NCBI RefSeq assembly: GCF_023821985.2
Contig: NZ_CP098805.1
Coordinates: forward strand, 1 to 64,000
From: Dyadobacter chenhuakuii
Lineage (GTDB): Bacteria > Bacteroidota > Bacteroidia > Cytophagales > Spirosomataceae
DNA length: 64,000 nucleotides
Direction of reading: 5' to 3'
The notes under the pieces: generated by a model
Seen by the model: the letters and a program-made list of their open reading frames with translations, nothing else
What the model was told of the DNA's origin: nothing
The model's database searches: none
Translations under genes and position numbers: made by a program
Part shown: positions 54,753 through 64,000 of the stretch, one piece after another
Numbering within the stretch: position 1 is the stretch's first letter
Layout: each line of letters begins with the position of its first letter

Positions 54753-56762
54753 ATGAAAATAATCTACGGTCTTATTCTTTTAAGTATTCCCGCTTGCGGA
54801 CAGAAGAATGATTCGCTTCGGACCGAATTATTAAGTCAGGTTAACATTACGGCCAGCCGGGCCAATGAAAAAACATTTCAAACGGCTGGCTCTATCTCCG
54901 TTTTTTCTTCTAAAAGTTTTCAGACATATCAGCCCCGTACAACGCCGGAAGCCCTGATGGGGACCACCGGCGTTTTTGTGCAAAAAACCACGCACGGAGC
55001 GGGATCGCCTTTTTTACGCGGATTAACCGGAAATCAGACGCTCATCTTAATAGACGGAATCCGGCTGAACAACAGCACATTTCGCTATGGCCCCAACCAG
55101 TACCTGAATACCATTGATCCTTTTAGTATTGATAAAATGGAGGTTTTACGCGGAGGTGGTTCGGTAGCTTACGGCTCGGATGCATTAGGTGGCACCCTTC
55201 AATTATTGACTGCGACTCCTGCATTTTCCGAAAAGATATCTGTCCATGGCAAAGCAGTAGCGCGCTACGCGACGGGTAATATGGAAAAGACATTACGGGC
55301 AGGGGTCGAGCTCTCGGGCTTGCGTGCTGCATTCTCGGGCGGCATCAGCATCCGTAATTTTGGAGATCTGATAGGTGGAGATACTACCGGCAAACAAACG
55401 CCGAGTGGCTACAAAGACCGGGCTTTTGATGCGAAACTGCTTTTGAAATTCACTGATTCGTGGACGCTGACCCTGGCACATCAATCGGTTTCTCAAAAGC
55501 ACGTTCCGCTATACTACCGTTACAAGCTCGAAAACTTTGCCTTGAATGAATTTGATCCGCAAAGACGGTCTTTAAGCTATGTTAAATTAAAAGGCAATAC
55601 ATCCAGTAAATGGGCATCCGAATTATCACTGACCGGTTCTTTCCAATCGACTAATGAAGGTCGGCTCAGCCGAAAAAATGGCAGTAACAGTTTGCGAACA
55701 GAGACTGATAAAGTGCAAACCACCGGACTGATCTTTAATGTAATCTCTGAGATCACTCCTTTCTGGAACGCCAGTTCCGGAATAGAAATCTATAATGATG
55801 TTGTCAGGAGCAGTAAGACCGATCAAATAGCAAATGCCGCGCCACTAGCCAGCCGCGGGCTCTATCCTGATGATAGCAAATACCTGAATTATGCCGTTTA
55901 TTCACTTCATCAGGTAAAGCTGGATGACTGGCGGTTTTCGTTTGGCGGGCGCTTTAATGGTTTTAATATAAAAGTTGAAGACGAAGCGCTTGGTAGCGTT
56001 TCTGTCAAGCCGCAGGCACTTGTCGGAAATGCTTCTATCTCTTATCTGCCTGGCGAAAATTCCAATTTTTACACGTCCTTCCACTCTGGTTTCAGGGCAC
56101 CGAATATTGATGATATGGGAACGCTGGGAATCGTGGATTTCCGCTACGAGTTACCTGCATACGATCTTAAACCCGAAACGTCCTACAATTTTGAGGCGGG
56201 TTACAAATACCATTCTGGCGGGCTTGCATTGTGTGCCGGATTATTTCAAAACAATCTGCGCAGCCTGATTGCCCGCGTGAAAGTTGATGGTCAGAAAATA
56301 GATGGCATTGATGTGTATAGAAAGGAAAACGTGGAGCGTGCATACATCAGGGGCGGGGAGTTTGAGGCAGAATATGTCTTTGAAAATGATTGGAAAGTAT
56401 ACGGCTCAGCTGCTTATAATTTCGGTGAAAATGTAACTAAAAAGGAGCCGGTCCGTCGCATTCCGCCACTAAGCGGAAGGTTTGGACTGGAGTACCGCAA
56501 TAAGGGATGGTTTGCCCGTCCGGAGGCATGGTTTGCCGGGAAACAAACCAGATTGGCAGCGGGAGACGCAGCAGATAACCGCATCCCAAAAGGAGGCACG
56601 CCGGGATGGTTAATAGTGAACTTTATGACGGGATACGAGACCAAACATTTTGCATTAAACGCTGTTGTACAGAATATTAGCAATGAAGATTACCGTACAC
56701 ACGGCTCAGGGATCAATGGCGTCGGCCGCAGTCTGTGGCTTACTTTGACCGGAAAATTTTAA
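54753..56762 (+). CDS. TonB-dependent outer-membrane receptor
   Basis: A 669-residue receptor for active uptake across the outer membrane. After an N-terminal signal (IYGLILLSIPACGQ) comes the plug domain (TPEALMGTTGVFVQKTTHG, FLRGLTGNQTLILIDGIRLN, KMEVLRGGGSVAYGSDALGG in parts) and a 22-strand-type barrel ending in the aromatic SLWLTLTGKF. The plug resembles those of heme, vitamin B12 or siderophore receptors more than the SusC class, and there is no SusD gene. It is followed after 31 bases by the surface phosphoesterase gene, so the substrate may be a phosphorylated compound. Confidence 0.9.
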   Translation: MKIIYGLILLSIPACGQKNDSLRTELLSQVNITASRANEKTFQTAGSISVFSSKSFQTYQPRTTPEALMGTTGVFVQKTTHGAGSPFLRGLTGNQTLILIDGIRLNNSTFRYGPNQYLNTIDPFSIDKMEVLRGGGSVAYGSDALGGTLQLLTATPAFSEKISVHGKAVARYATGNMEKTLRAGVELSGLRAAFSGGISIRNFGDLIGGDTTGKQTPSGYKDRAFDAKLLLKFTDSWTLTLAHQSVSQKHVPLYYRYKLENFALNEFDPQRRSLSYVKLKGNTSSKWASELSLTGSFQSTNEGRLSRKNGSNSLRTETDKVQTTGLIFNVISEITPFWNASSGIEIYNDVVRSSKTDQIANAAPLASRGLYPDDSKYLNYAVYSLHQVKLDDWRFSFGGRFNGFNIKVEDEALGSVSVKPQALVGNASISYLPGENSNFYTSFHSGFRAPNIDDMGTLGIVDFRYELPAYDLKPETSYNFEAGYKYHSGGLALCAGLFQNNLRSLIARVKVDGQKIDGIDVYRKENVERAYIRGGEFEAEYVFENDWKVYGSAAYNFGENVTKKEPVRRIPPLSGRFGLEYRNKGWFARPEAWFAGKQTRLAAGDAADNRIPKGGTPGWLIVNFMTGYETKHFALNAVVQNISNEDYRTHGSGINGVGRSLWLTLTGKF

Positions 56763-56793
56763 AAAATATAGTTCAAAATTCTGCTAACTCACC

Positions 56794-59280
56794 ATGACAA
56801 AAAATCTGAAATTTGCAATTTACCTGATGCTGGCGGGCATCATCTGCTACGGCTGTAAAAGGAATGCAGGCGGTCAATCCGAGGAATTAGCCTTGTATAA
56901 GCAACTTTCGGCCAAACGCATCGACTTGCCCAATGGCTGGTCACTCACACCGGTAGGCCGTAGCCTGGACCTGGACGACTTGCCTTTAAACCTGGTTGTT
57001 TCCCCTTCAAAAAAATACCTGGCTGTCACTAACAACGGGCAGAGCACCCAAAGCATTACATTGATTGATGCGGCTTCCGAGAAAGTGCTGGACACTGCCA
57101 TTGTGGCCAAATCATACCTTGGTCTGGCATTCAGTCAGGATGAGAAAATGATATATGCCTCGGGCGGAAACGACAATAAGATTTTGGTATACAAAATAGA
57201 AGACCAGAAACTTGTTGCTGCTGAGCCGATTGTGCTGGGCAAACCCTGGCCCGTCAAAATATCTCCTACCGGAATAGCAGTCGACGACGCTCAAAAGCGG
57301 ATTTATGTGGTGACAAAAGAAGACAGCGCGCTTTATGTTTGTGATTCTCAGACCAAAAAAACCATTGGTAAGCTAAACTTAGGTGCTGCGGCTTACACCT
57401 GTTTGCTTTCTAATGATAAAAAAGAGCTTTATGTTTCGCTTTGGGGCGGCTCGCGGGTGGTGATCGTAAACACAGAAACACAGCAGATTGCAGCGGAAAT
57501 TGCGACCAACAAAAATCCCAACGACCTGCTATTGACCAGAGATGGCAAGTTTTTATATGCGGCAAACGGCAATGATAACACCGTGGCGCTCATTGATCTG
57601 GCCAAAAGACAAGTGTCGGAAACATTAACGACTTCTCTTTTTCCGGATGCGCCTGTGGGTACGACGCCTAATGGGCTTGCACTGAGTGATGATGAGAAAA
57701 CCTTATACATTGCCAATGCTGATAATAATTGCCTGGCAGTTTTTGATGTAGAAACCAAAGGTCGCAGCCGTTCCATCGGATTTATCCCGACTGGCTGGTA
57801 TCCGACGGCTGTAAAAACAATTGGCTCAAAGATATTTGTTACTAATGGGAAAGGATTTTCCTCTAAGGCAAATCCAAAAGGTCCAAACCCGAATTTATCA
57901 AAAGTTCCGCAACAAGTAGGGCCAAATCCGCAGGCATACACTGGCAGGGAGCAGTACATCGGAGGATTGTTTAAAGGTACATTATCCATCATAGATGCAC
58001 CCTCGGCGCAAACGCTTTCAGCGTACTCGCGTGTGGTATATGCTAACACGCCTTACACCAAAAATAAGGAGTTGAATGCGGAAGGGGAGGCTGGTAATCC
58101 GATCCCGATGAAAGTGGGTGATAAATCGCCGATTAAATATGTGTTTTACATTATCAAGGAAAATCGTACATACGACCAGGTCCTGGGCGATATGAAGGAA
58201 GGAAATGGCGACGCTTCCCTTTGTTTGTTTCCTGAAAAAATCACACCGAACCAGCACGCATTGGCCCGTCAGTTTGTGTTACTCGATAACTTTTACGTCG
58301 ATGCAGAGGTGAGTGCCGACGGGCATAACTGGTCATCGGCTGCTTATGCTAATGATTATGTGGAGAAAAACTGGGTAACCAGCTATGGAGGTCGCGGTGG
58401 CACGTATGATTACGAGGGCCAGAAAGAAATCGCGCATCCCAGGGACGGATTTATCTGGGACCATGCCTTGCGTGCCGGGGTAACATTTCGCAGTTACGGC
58501 TGGTTTGCAGACGAGGGGAAAGCCAATATCAAAACACTTGAAGGACACTATTGCCCGACTTTCAAAGGTTATAATCTGGGCTATAAAGATATTGACCGGG
58601 AAGCTGCATGGGAAAAGGATTTTGATGAATTACTCGCCGCAGGCAAACTCCCAAGATTGAATACATTAAGGTTTGGTAATGATCATACATCGGGTGCCAG
58701 TGTAGGAAAACCCACGCCGTTTGCTGCTGTGGCTGATAATGACCTGGCAGTCGGGCGTTTTGTTGAGCACCTTTCCAAAAGTAAGGTTTGGAATGAATCA
58801 GTTGTATTCATCCTCGAAGATGATGCTCAGAATGGACCCGATCACGTGGATGCGCACCGTTCCATTGCATTTGTGGCTGGCGGTTTTGTCAAGAGAGGTT
58901 TTGTGGACCACACGATGTATTCGACTTCCGGAATGCTGCGTACAATGGAGTTGATTTTGGGAATCAAGCCCATGAGCCAGTACGATGCGGCGGCCACACC
59001 GATGTGGAGGTGTTTTGATAACAAGGTTAATCCGGGCACATTCACTTCAAAAGAAGCTGGGGTGGATCTGGATCAGAAAAATGTCGCGGTTAACAAAAAC
59101 TCCCGAAAAACAGACCAGTTTGATCTCTCGATTCCCGACGCGATTGATGACCTGGTTTTTAGCGAAATAGTATGGCAGACAGTGCGCGGCGAAAACAGCA
59201 TCATGCCTGCTCCGCGTCGGGGTGCATTCGTTAAACTGGAAAGAGGTGAAGAAGACGAAGAGGAATTTGATCAGGATTAA
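56794..59280 (+). CDS. Beta-propeller and phosphoesterase lipoprotein
   Basis: An 828-residue lipoprotein (lipobox GIICYGC, Cys near residue 21). Residues about 50-370 form a YVTN/YncE-like seven-bladed propeller, with repeats such as SQDEKMIYASGGNDNKI and SDDEKTLYIANADNN. The C-terminal half is a phosphoesterase of the phospholipase C / alkaline-phosphatase superfamily: KENRTYDQVLGD, VSADGHNWSSAAY, NDHTSGASVG and FILEDDAQNGPDHVDAHRS provide metal ligands. It ends in an acidic tail (EEDEEEFDQD). The operon with the TonB receptor suggests that it releases or binds a phosphorus-containing substrate taken up by the receptor. Confidence 0.88.
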   Translation: MTKNLKFAIYLMLAGIICYGCKRNAGGQSEELALYKQLSAKRIDLPNGWSLTPVGRSLDLDDLPLNLVVSPSKKYLAVTNNGQSTQSITLIDAASEKVLDTAIVAKSYLGLAFSQDEKMIYASGGNDNKILVYKIEDQKLVAAEPIVLGKPWPVKISPTGIAVDDAQKRIYVVTKEDSALYVCDSQTKKTIGKLNLGAAAYTCLLSNDKKELYVSLWGGSRVVIVNTETQQIAAEIATNKNPNDLLLTRDGKFLYAANGNDNTVALIDLAKRQVSETLTTSLFPDAPVGTTPNGLALSDDEKTLYIANADNNCLAVFDVETKGRSRSIGFIPTGWYPTAVKTIGSKIFVTNGKGFSSKANPKGPNPNLSKVPQQVGPNPQAYTGREQYIGGLFKGTLSIIDAPSAQTLSAYSRVVYANTPYTKNKELNAEGEAGNPIPMKVGDKSPIKYVFYIIKENRTYDQVLGDMKEGNGDASLCLFPEKITPNQHALARQFVLLDNFYVDAEVSADGHNWSSAAYANDYVEKNWVTSYGGRGGTYDYEGQKEIAHPRDGFIWDHALRAGVTFRSYGWFADEGKANIKTLEGHYCPTFKGYNLGYKDIDREAAWEKDFDELLAAGKLPRLNTLRFGNDHTSGASVGKPTPFAAVADNDLAVGRFVEHLSKSKVWNESVVFILEDDAQNGPDHVDAHRSIAFVAGGFVKRGFVDHTMYSTSGMLRTMELILGIKPMSQYDAAATPMWRCFDNKVNPGTFTSKEAGVDLDQKNVAVNKNSRKTDQFDLSIPDAIDDLVFSEIVWQTVRGENSIMPAPRRGAFVKLERGEEDEEEFDQD

Positions 59281-59409
59281 ATCACTAAAAACCAAAAGTT
59301 TTCGGCTAGGCGGATTGGAAGATGGCAATATCCCAAGTCTCTCCTGAATATGGTGCTGGGAAAAAGGACTTAGAGAAAAATAATACTTATTTTAGCAATG
59401 ATTTCCTTT
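59281..59409. other. Intergenic region before the hybrid kinase gene
   Basis: About 130 bases with no gene or terminator of the usual T-tract kind. It leads directly into the long inverted repeat at 59410. Confidence 0.4.
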
Positions 59410-59449
59410 TATTTCCAATTCTGCAACGCCTGTTGCAGAATTGGAAATA
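59410..59449. promoter_or_regulatory. Perfect 18-bp inverted repeat with 4-base loop at the kinase gene 5' end
   Basis: TATTTCCAATTCTGCAAC at 59410-59427 is perfectly inverted as GTTGCAGAATTGGAAATA at 59432-59449 around GCCT. There is no T tract, so it is not an ordinary terminator. It overlaps the earliest TTG start of the kinase frame (59441), which favours a later start. It may be an operator dyad or an mRNA hairpin controlling translation. Confidence 0.85.
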
Positions 59450-62400
59450 GGAACCAGAAAAGAACTTGCTAATTGTAAAACGATTCAGAATTTGACTGGG
59501 AAAATTAAAAAATTCCACAATTTGTACGTTTTGCAAAAGGGCTTCTTTGTTGTTTGCTGCTTGCTATTCAACTTTTCTGTTACCGCGCAAACAGCTCCGG
59601 TACTGCTCACCGAAAGCGCCCAATTAAAGCCCTTGTCGTTAACCACATCGCCCTGGAAATTCCGTTCCGGAGATGATACCAGATGGGGTACTCCTAATTT
59701 TCCAGACAGTAGTTGGCAGACGCTTGCCGGGACGAACTTTGGAGCAGGAAAATATACCAGATCCCCAGCGCCCAAGACTTGGACGGGTTTTGGCTGGTTT
59801 CGGTTATGGGTTAAAAAGGAAAGTCCCAATTTGACAAACAGCTGGGGTTTAAAGTTGAACCACGACGCAGCTTCGGAAACTTATCTGGATGGCAAAAAGG
59901 TCATGTCTTTTGGTAGGCTAGGAAATTCAAAGCAGACCATGCAAGCCGTACGGGAGCCCAGTGTGGCGATTCCGCTGGCTATTACGGACACGCTGCCGCA
60001 CTTGATAGCTATCCGGTTCAGCAACTACAATGCGTTTTATCCAAACTTTATCGGCTTTGATGCACAAATTCAGGATCTGCATCAGATGAACAGCGGGCTG
60101 GCGGCAGATCAACATTTCATGGACCTGCTCCTGATGAGCGTAGCTGCTGCTTGTACGCTGGTGCTGGTGCATTTACTGTTGTTTGCATTCTATCCCAAAC
60201 AGCGGATTCATCTATGCTATGTATTCTATGTTTTCATGATTGCGCTGGGACTTTATGCGCGGTATGAGACCATTGTCACGACCGATCCTGCGATGCAGGT
60301 GTTCTTTACCAAAGTTTTTTTATGCTTTGTTACCATGAACCTTGCGTTTGGCGCATTGCTGCTCTATTCGGCAGGTTACAGCACATTGCCACGCAGAAAG
60401 ATCATCGCAGTTTTTGGCATCTCCATTCCTGTTACTTTCTTGACCGTCTGGAATTGGTATGACGTTTGGTATGACAAAATCATAACCAATCTTCATAATT
60501 TATATCTGCTGATATTCATCCTGGTCTTTTACACAGATGCCTTTCTGTCCGTTCTCAGGGAAATCCGAAAAGGTAAAAAGTCGTTGTGGTTGATCGCTAC
60601 GGGGGTCATTTTTCATTTTGTATCCGGAATATTGATTGGTGCCAATGTCTTTAACTGGTTTACATTGCCGGAAGTAATGCTAGCATTTGCTTGGGGCAAT
60701 CTGGTCGTGCCCGCGCTGTTCACGATTTACCTGGCTTTGGAAGTGGCTGGGACGAATCGTTTTCTGGCAAAGCAGCTCATTGAAACCCGCGATCTGGCCG
60801 CAGCCAATCTAGCCCAGGAGCAGGAAAAACAACGGCTGATTCTGGCACATACAACGGAGCTGGAAGAAACCGTTTTGAAAAGAACCGCCCAGGTAAGAGA
60901 ACAGGCCCAGCGGTTACAGGAGATGGACGCTGCGAAATCGCGCTTTTTTGTCAATCTAACGCATGAGTTCAAAACGCCGCTGTCCCTGATTATAAACCCT
61001 GCCAGGGAATTGTTGCGTAACCCTGATCCAAAAATTGCTGAGCAATATGCCGGTTATATCCTGCAAAACAGCAATCGGTTGTTACAGCTGATCAATCAGT
61101 TACTTGACCTTGGCCGGTTAGAATCAGGGCAAAGTGCTCTGGACGTGAATCCGGTTGATATTATTGCTATGCTGCGCATTCATGTCGCACAGTTTGATTC
61201 TTTGGCAAACAACCGGAACATTCAACTGGATTTCTATACGGATTCGGAATCCGTGATTATTGATGAAGATGCTGATAAGCTCGAAAAGATTATTCAGAAC
61301 CTGATCAGCAATGCCATTAAATTCAGTCAGAAGGATGGGCAAGTGAAGGTTTTCTTTGAGATGCTGGCTGACGCGCAGTACGAGATTAGGGTAGAGGATC
61401 AGGGAATTGGCATTCCTGAAAATAAGCTGCCATTCATTTTCGATCGATTTTACCAGGCCGATAGCAGTGACACCCGCACCAGGGAAGGGGCGGGGATAGG
61501 ACTGGCGCTGGTTAAGGAAATGGTAACATTGCTTGGCGGGGAGATTATGGTAGACAGTTCCGAGGCAAAGGGAAGCACCTTTAAAGTCCGGTTACCATAT
61601 AAACTGAGTGCAGAAAATGCTGAACCAATGCCTTATCCCGAAACACCTGTTTACCAATCTAACAGCAATGAACAAATCGCTGACGAGCAACCAGGAAGTT
61701 CTCGACCGGTAATCCTGCTTATCGAAGACAATCAGCAACTGAACGCATTTATCCGAACAACCTTGTCCGAAAAATATGTGGTCCTGACCGCAGAAGACGG
61801 TCAGGCAGGAATTGATCTTGCACTTGCAGAAATCCCTGCGTTGATCATCACAGATCTAATGATGCCCGTCAAAAATGGCTATGAGGTGTGCGCTGAATTG
61901 AAAGCCGACGAGCGCAGCAGCCACATTCCTATTATCATGCTTACGGCCAAGGCGGATCAGGACAGCAGGATTCATGGTCTTGAAACGGGTTCAGATGCCT
62001 ATCTGGGCAAACCGTTCGATAACCGGGAGTTGGAGGCGGTGATCGAAAACCTGCTACGGCAACGCAAGGCTTTGCAGGAAAAATACAGTCAGAATTACCG
62101 TTGGCTAACCCATACAGAAGAAATGCCTTCTGTGGAGAAGGCATTTCTTGATAAAATCAGGACGGTTATTGAGCAAAATCTGGATGATGAGCAGATCAGC
62201 ACGGATTGGGTTGGCAGGCAGCTTGGCCTCAGCCGGGCGCAGCTGCACCGCAAATTAAAAGCTTTGGTCAACCAAAGTCCGGGTGAGTTTGTACGTAGTA
62301 TCCGCATGCAGAAAGCACACGAACTTCTAAAAAACAAAGCCGGTACGATCTCCGAAATCTCCTACATGGTCGGTTACAGCAACCCGGCCAATTTCTCAAC

Positions 62401-62458
62401 CAGCTTTTCAAAACATTTCGGCTATCCGCCCAGTTCGGCAGGCATTGCAAAACAGTAA
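59441..62458 (+). CDS. Hybrid histidine kinase with 7TM sensor, receiver and AraC output
   Basis: A one-protein two-component system of up to 1005 residues. Order: signal-like helix (GFFVVCCLLFNFSVTAQ), an extracytoplasmic jelly-roll sensor (about 45-215), a seven-helix 7TMR-DISM-like membrane region (225-436), a coiled coil, HisKA with the phospho-His in NLTHEFKTP near 507, HATPase (NLISNAIKFS near 619, VEDQGIGIP near 650, GAGIGLALVKEM), a receiver with DLMMP near 804, and an AraC-type helix-turn-helix (about 907-1005, AQLHRKLKALVNQSPGEFV). The start is uncertain: TTG at 59441 lies in a hairpin, while TTG at 59522 or 59531 directly precedes the signal. It likely controls a neighbouring uptake locus. 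Confidence 0.92.
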   Translation: MEIGTRKELANCKTIQNLTGKIKKFHNLYVLQKGFFVVCCLLFNFSVTAQTAPVLLTESAQLKPLSLTTSPWKFRSGDDTRWGTPNFPDSSWQTLAGTNFGAGKYTRSPAPKTWTGFGWFRLWVKKESPNLTNSWGLKLNHDAASETYLDGKKVMSFGRLGNSKQTMQAVREPSVAIPLAITDTLPHLIAIRFSNYNAFYPNFIGFDAQIQDLHQMNSGLAADQHFMDLLLMSVAAACTLVLVHLLLFAFYPKQRIHLCYVFYVFMIALGLYARYETIVTTDPAMQVFFTKVFLCFVTMNLAFGALLLYSAGYSTLPRRKIIAVFGISIPVTFLTVWNWYDVWYDKIITNLHNLYLLIFILVFYTDAFLSVLREIRKGKKSLWLIATGVIFHFVSGILIGANVFNWFTLPEVMLAFAWGNLVVPALFTIYLALEVAGTNRFLAKQLIETRDLAAANLAQEQEKQRLILAHTTELEETVLKRTAQVREQAQRLQEMDAAKSRFFVNLTHEFKTPLSLIINPARELLRNPDPKIAEQYAGYILQNSNRLLQLINQLLDLGRLESGQSALDVNPVDIIAMLRIHVAQFDSLANNRNIQLDFYTDSESVIIDEDADKLEKIIQNLISNAIKFSQKDGQVKVFFEMLADAQYEIRVEDQGIGIPENKLPFIFDRFYQADSSDTRTREGAGIGLALVKEMVTLLGGEIMVDSSEAKGSTFKVRLPYKLSAENAEPMPYPETPVYQSNSNEQIADEQPGSSRPVILLIEDNQQLNAFIRTTLSEKYVVLTAEDGQAGIDLALAEIPALIITDLMMPVKNGYEVCAELKADERSSHIPIIMLTAKADQDSRIHGLETGSDAYLGKPFDNRELEAVIENLLRQRKALQEKYSQNYRWLTHTEEMPSVEKAFLDKIRTVIEQNLDDEQISTDWVGRQLGLSRAQLHRKLKALVNQSPGEFVRSIRMQKAHELLKNKAGTISEISYMVGYSNPANFSTSFSKHFGYPPSSAGIAKQ

Positions 62459-62469
62459 AAGTTTCGTGA

Positions 62470-63174
62470 TCAGTTTTTCAAAGTAACCATTAAACGTTCA
62501 TAAAAAGCTTCGGTTACGCTGCCTACATAGTTGTAAGGAACAGTCGTTCGTGGAAGCTTCAGAGTCGTCACATCATTGTCTACAAAGAAAGACGAAGAGG
62601 CAAAGACCGTGACAGGCACAACCACTAATCCTGCTTTTTCCATCCGGTACGGAAAGGACATTTCGTACTTAACATCCATATTTTCACCAATAGCCATGTT
62701 TAAAGCCACAGGCGGGCCAAATTTATCTCTTTCTCCATATGTGCCGCCACCAGTGCTGGTGTGGAGGATTTTTCCGCCCGAAGTGTTGTGCGTATATCCG
62801 ATCAGGTAACCCTCATTTACCGGAAAGGAAGGTGAAGCGATTCTTTTCAGAGTGATTTGTACGTCGAATGTCGCCACACCAATTTTTGCTTCTTCATTTC
62901 CTGTGTAACTGTCTGCCTTAGCGAGTGATCGCGGCAATGCGAGCACCTGATTAGAGCCGGTCACAGTTCCGGCCGCGGCGCCATCTGCGCCCAGAAAGGT
63001 GATCTTTTCAATTGAAAATTCGCAGGGATACAGGCGGTCGCCGCCGTTTACATCCTTGCATTTTGATTCGGGTAGGTTGCTGGCTGGTACTTCGTGATCT
63101 GTACAGGATACTGCCAAAGCAAGTACACCGTATGCAAGTGCTAGACAAAATGAGGTGATGCTGAGTTTAAACAT
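62470..63174 (-). CDS. Lipoprotein next to a cytochrome c peroxidase
   Basis: A 234-residue lipoprotein (signal FCLALAYGVLALAVSC, Cys near residue 24). The body has strands around ATFDVQITLKRIAS and VPVTVFASSSFFVD and two early Cys residues (ESKCKDVNGGDRLYPC). I considered the MbnP copper-binding family because it often accompanies di-heme peroxidases, but its conserved pattern is not visible. It follows the peroxidase gene by 36 bases and is probably cotranscribed with it. Function unknown. Confidence 0.65.
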   Translation of the reverse strand: MFKLSITSFCLALAYGVLALAVSCTDHEVPASNLPESKCKDVNGGDRLYPCEFSIEKITFLGADGAAAGTVTGSNQVLALPRSLAKADSYTGNEEAKIGVATFDVQITLKRIASPSFPVNEGYLIGYTHNTSGGKILHTSTGGGTYGERDKFGPPVALNMAIGENMDVKYEMSFPYRMEKAGLVVVPVTVFASSSFFVDNDVTTLKLPRTTVPYNYVGSVTEAFYERLMVTLKN

Positions 63175-63210
63175 AGTATTAAGGATAAGTGATAAAAGGT
63201 TGTGTAATAT

Positions 63211-64000
63211 TTATTTCAAAAACCGCCTGTCAGTAAGGGCGATCAGGAAGTTTTCAATGTCTAGTTTTTCTGCTTCGGTAAGTTGTAAGGATCCGGTCAA
63301 TATTGTATCACGGTTGACGGCATTCGGAACGATTGCCTCGGGATCATTATAGTAGTTGATGACTTCTTTTAATGTTTTGAACATGCCATTGTGCATGTAA
63401 GGCGCTGTGATGGCAATGTTTCTTAAAGAGCCGATTTTGAATTTACCCAGATCGGATGCTTGATGAGAAATGGCAGAACGCCCGCTATCCGCGTGCATTT
63501 TGCCATCAAATAAGCCAATGTTCCTGAATTCAACATTCTTAAAATCAGGGCCGAAATGACATTGAATGCATTTGGCTTTGGTATTGAACAATTTGAATCC
63601 TCTCTTCGCGGAAGCGCTGACTGCATCTTCGTTGTCGTTGACACGCCAGTCGTCAAAAGGACTGTCGCCCGTTTCCAGGGAACGTTCAAAATCAGAAAGG
63701 GCTCTTGCCAAATTGCTTTTGGACGGCAGTTCTTTAAATATGCGCAGAAACGATTGCCGGTAAAATGCATCCCTGTTTAAGCGGGCGATCGCCGAATCCA
63801 CCGGCAAATCCATTTCAACCGGATTTTCGATGGGCATCAACACTTGTTGTTCCAAAGTGGTCGCCCTACCATCCCAGAAAAAACTTTCCTGAAAACGCAT
63901 GTTCATAGCCGAAGGCGTATTCCTTGTCCCCATCCGACCATTCACGCCCTGACTCACCTGCACAGAATCCGCAAAGGCCAAACTCTCTTTATGACAAGAT
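63211..64000 (-). CDS. Di-heme cytochrome c peroxidase, 3' part (gene runs off the window)
   Basis: Partial: the 5' end lies beyond base 64000. The visible 263 codons begin within SCHKESLAFADS, whose Cys-His is the end of the first heme site, and include the family signature QGVNGRMGTRNTPSAMN, FFWDGRATTLEQQ, a second heme site CIQCH with GPDFKNVEFRNIG, and the C-terminal Met region PYMHNGMFKTLKEVI. It reduces hydrogen peroxide in the periplasm, or in some relatives (MauG/MbnH-like) oxidises protein side chains. The lipoprotein gene downstream is likely its partner. Confidence 0.9.
   Translation of the reverse strand, partial: SCHKESLAFADSVQVSQGVNGRMGTRNTPSAMNMRFQESFFWDGRATTLEQQVLMPIENPVEMDLPVDSAIARLNRDAFYRQSFLRIFKELPSKSNLARALSDFERSLETGDSPFDDWRVNDNEDAVSASAKRGFKLFNTKAKCIQCHFGPDFKNVEFRNIGLFDGKMHADSGRSAISHQASDLGKFKIGSLRNIAITAPYMHNGMFKTLKEVINYYNDPEAIVPNAVNRDTILTGSLQLTEAEKLDIENFLIALTDRRFLK

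Noticed and set aside
62470..63174. MbnP copper-binding protein beside the peroxidase
   Set aside because: Context fits, but the conserved sequence pattern of MbnP is not visible, so only lipoprotein of unknown function is stated.

Overview
The window reads as a chromosomal segment of a Bacteroidota bacterium of the order Cytophagales, most likely Spirosomaceae and close to Dyadobacter (inference from gene style; no search was run). The signs are two secreted proteins with C-terminal type IX secretion (T9SS) sorting domains, many lipoproteins, Bacteroidota-specific families (DUF4270, DUF4907, DUF2490, FtsX permeases without an ATPase partner), weak or absent Shine-Dalgarno sequences with several TTG/GTG starts, and promoters fitting the Bacteroidota form TTG-N19-21-TANNTTTG. 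dnaA lies at base 131, so the sequence was probably opened near the replication origin. No rRNA, tRNA, CRISPR array, complete insertion sequence or prophage was seen.

Layout. Bases 1-15.7 kb are mostly housekeeping: dnaA, a FemAB/GNAT-like gene, an aminopeptidase/DUF3108 pair, recA, then a long minus-strand operon pheT - coiled-coil gene - zapA - rny - MoxR-like ATPase, followed by DUF1684, a CheY/metallo-hydrolase pair and a DUF819 membrane protein. From 15.8 to 35.7 kb the content is accessory: an isoquinoline-oxidoreductase-type molybdoenzyme pair, a T9SS leucine-rich-repeat protein, a vanadium-haloperoxidase/PAP2 operon with a beta-barrel protein, DinB, a Fic protein preceded by four copies of one 10-bp operator-like word, a DUF255 thioredoxin-fold protein with a T9SS cargo protein, a 14-bp tandem palindromic repeat, an MFS transporter, a PepSY-like/DUF2490 pair, and a degenerate Nudix regulator divergent from a carboxylesterase. 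From 35.8 to 40.8 kb is the classical rimP-nusA-infB operon. From 40.9 kb on come an endonuclease/phosphatase-fold gene, the Kelch/DUF4907 pair divergent from DUF4270, two large FtsX-type permeases (one in a PadR-controlled operon), a BLUF photoreceptor, and a locus with a TonB receptor, a surface phosphoesterase, a hybrid histidine kinase fused to AraC, and at the right edge a di-heme cytochrome c peroxidase truncated by the window.

No large undescribed system is evident. The most unusual signals are non-coding or architectural: the repeated operator-like word over the promoter of a Fic protein whose catalytic His is Gln; the 14-bp tandem array of small palindromes at 29.4 kb; a perfect 18-bp inverted repeat at the 5' end of the hybrid kinase gene; terminator-like hairpins inside the recA and rimP leaders; and palindromes between a catalytically dead Nudix regulator and a secreted esterase.
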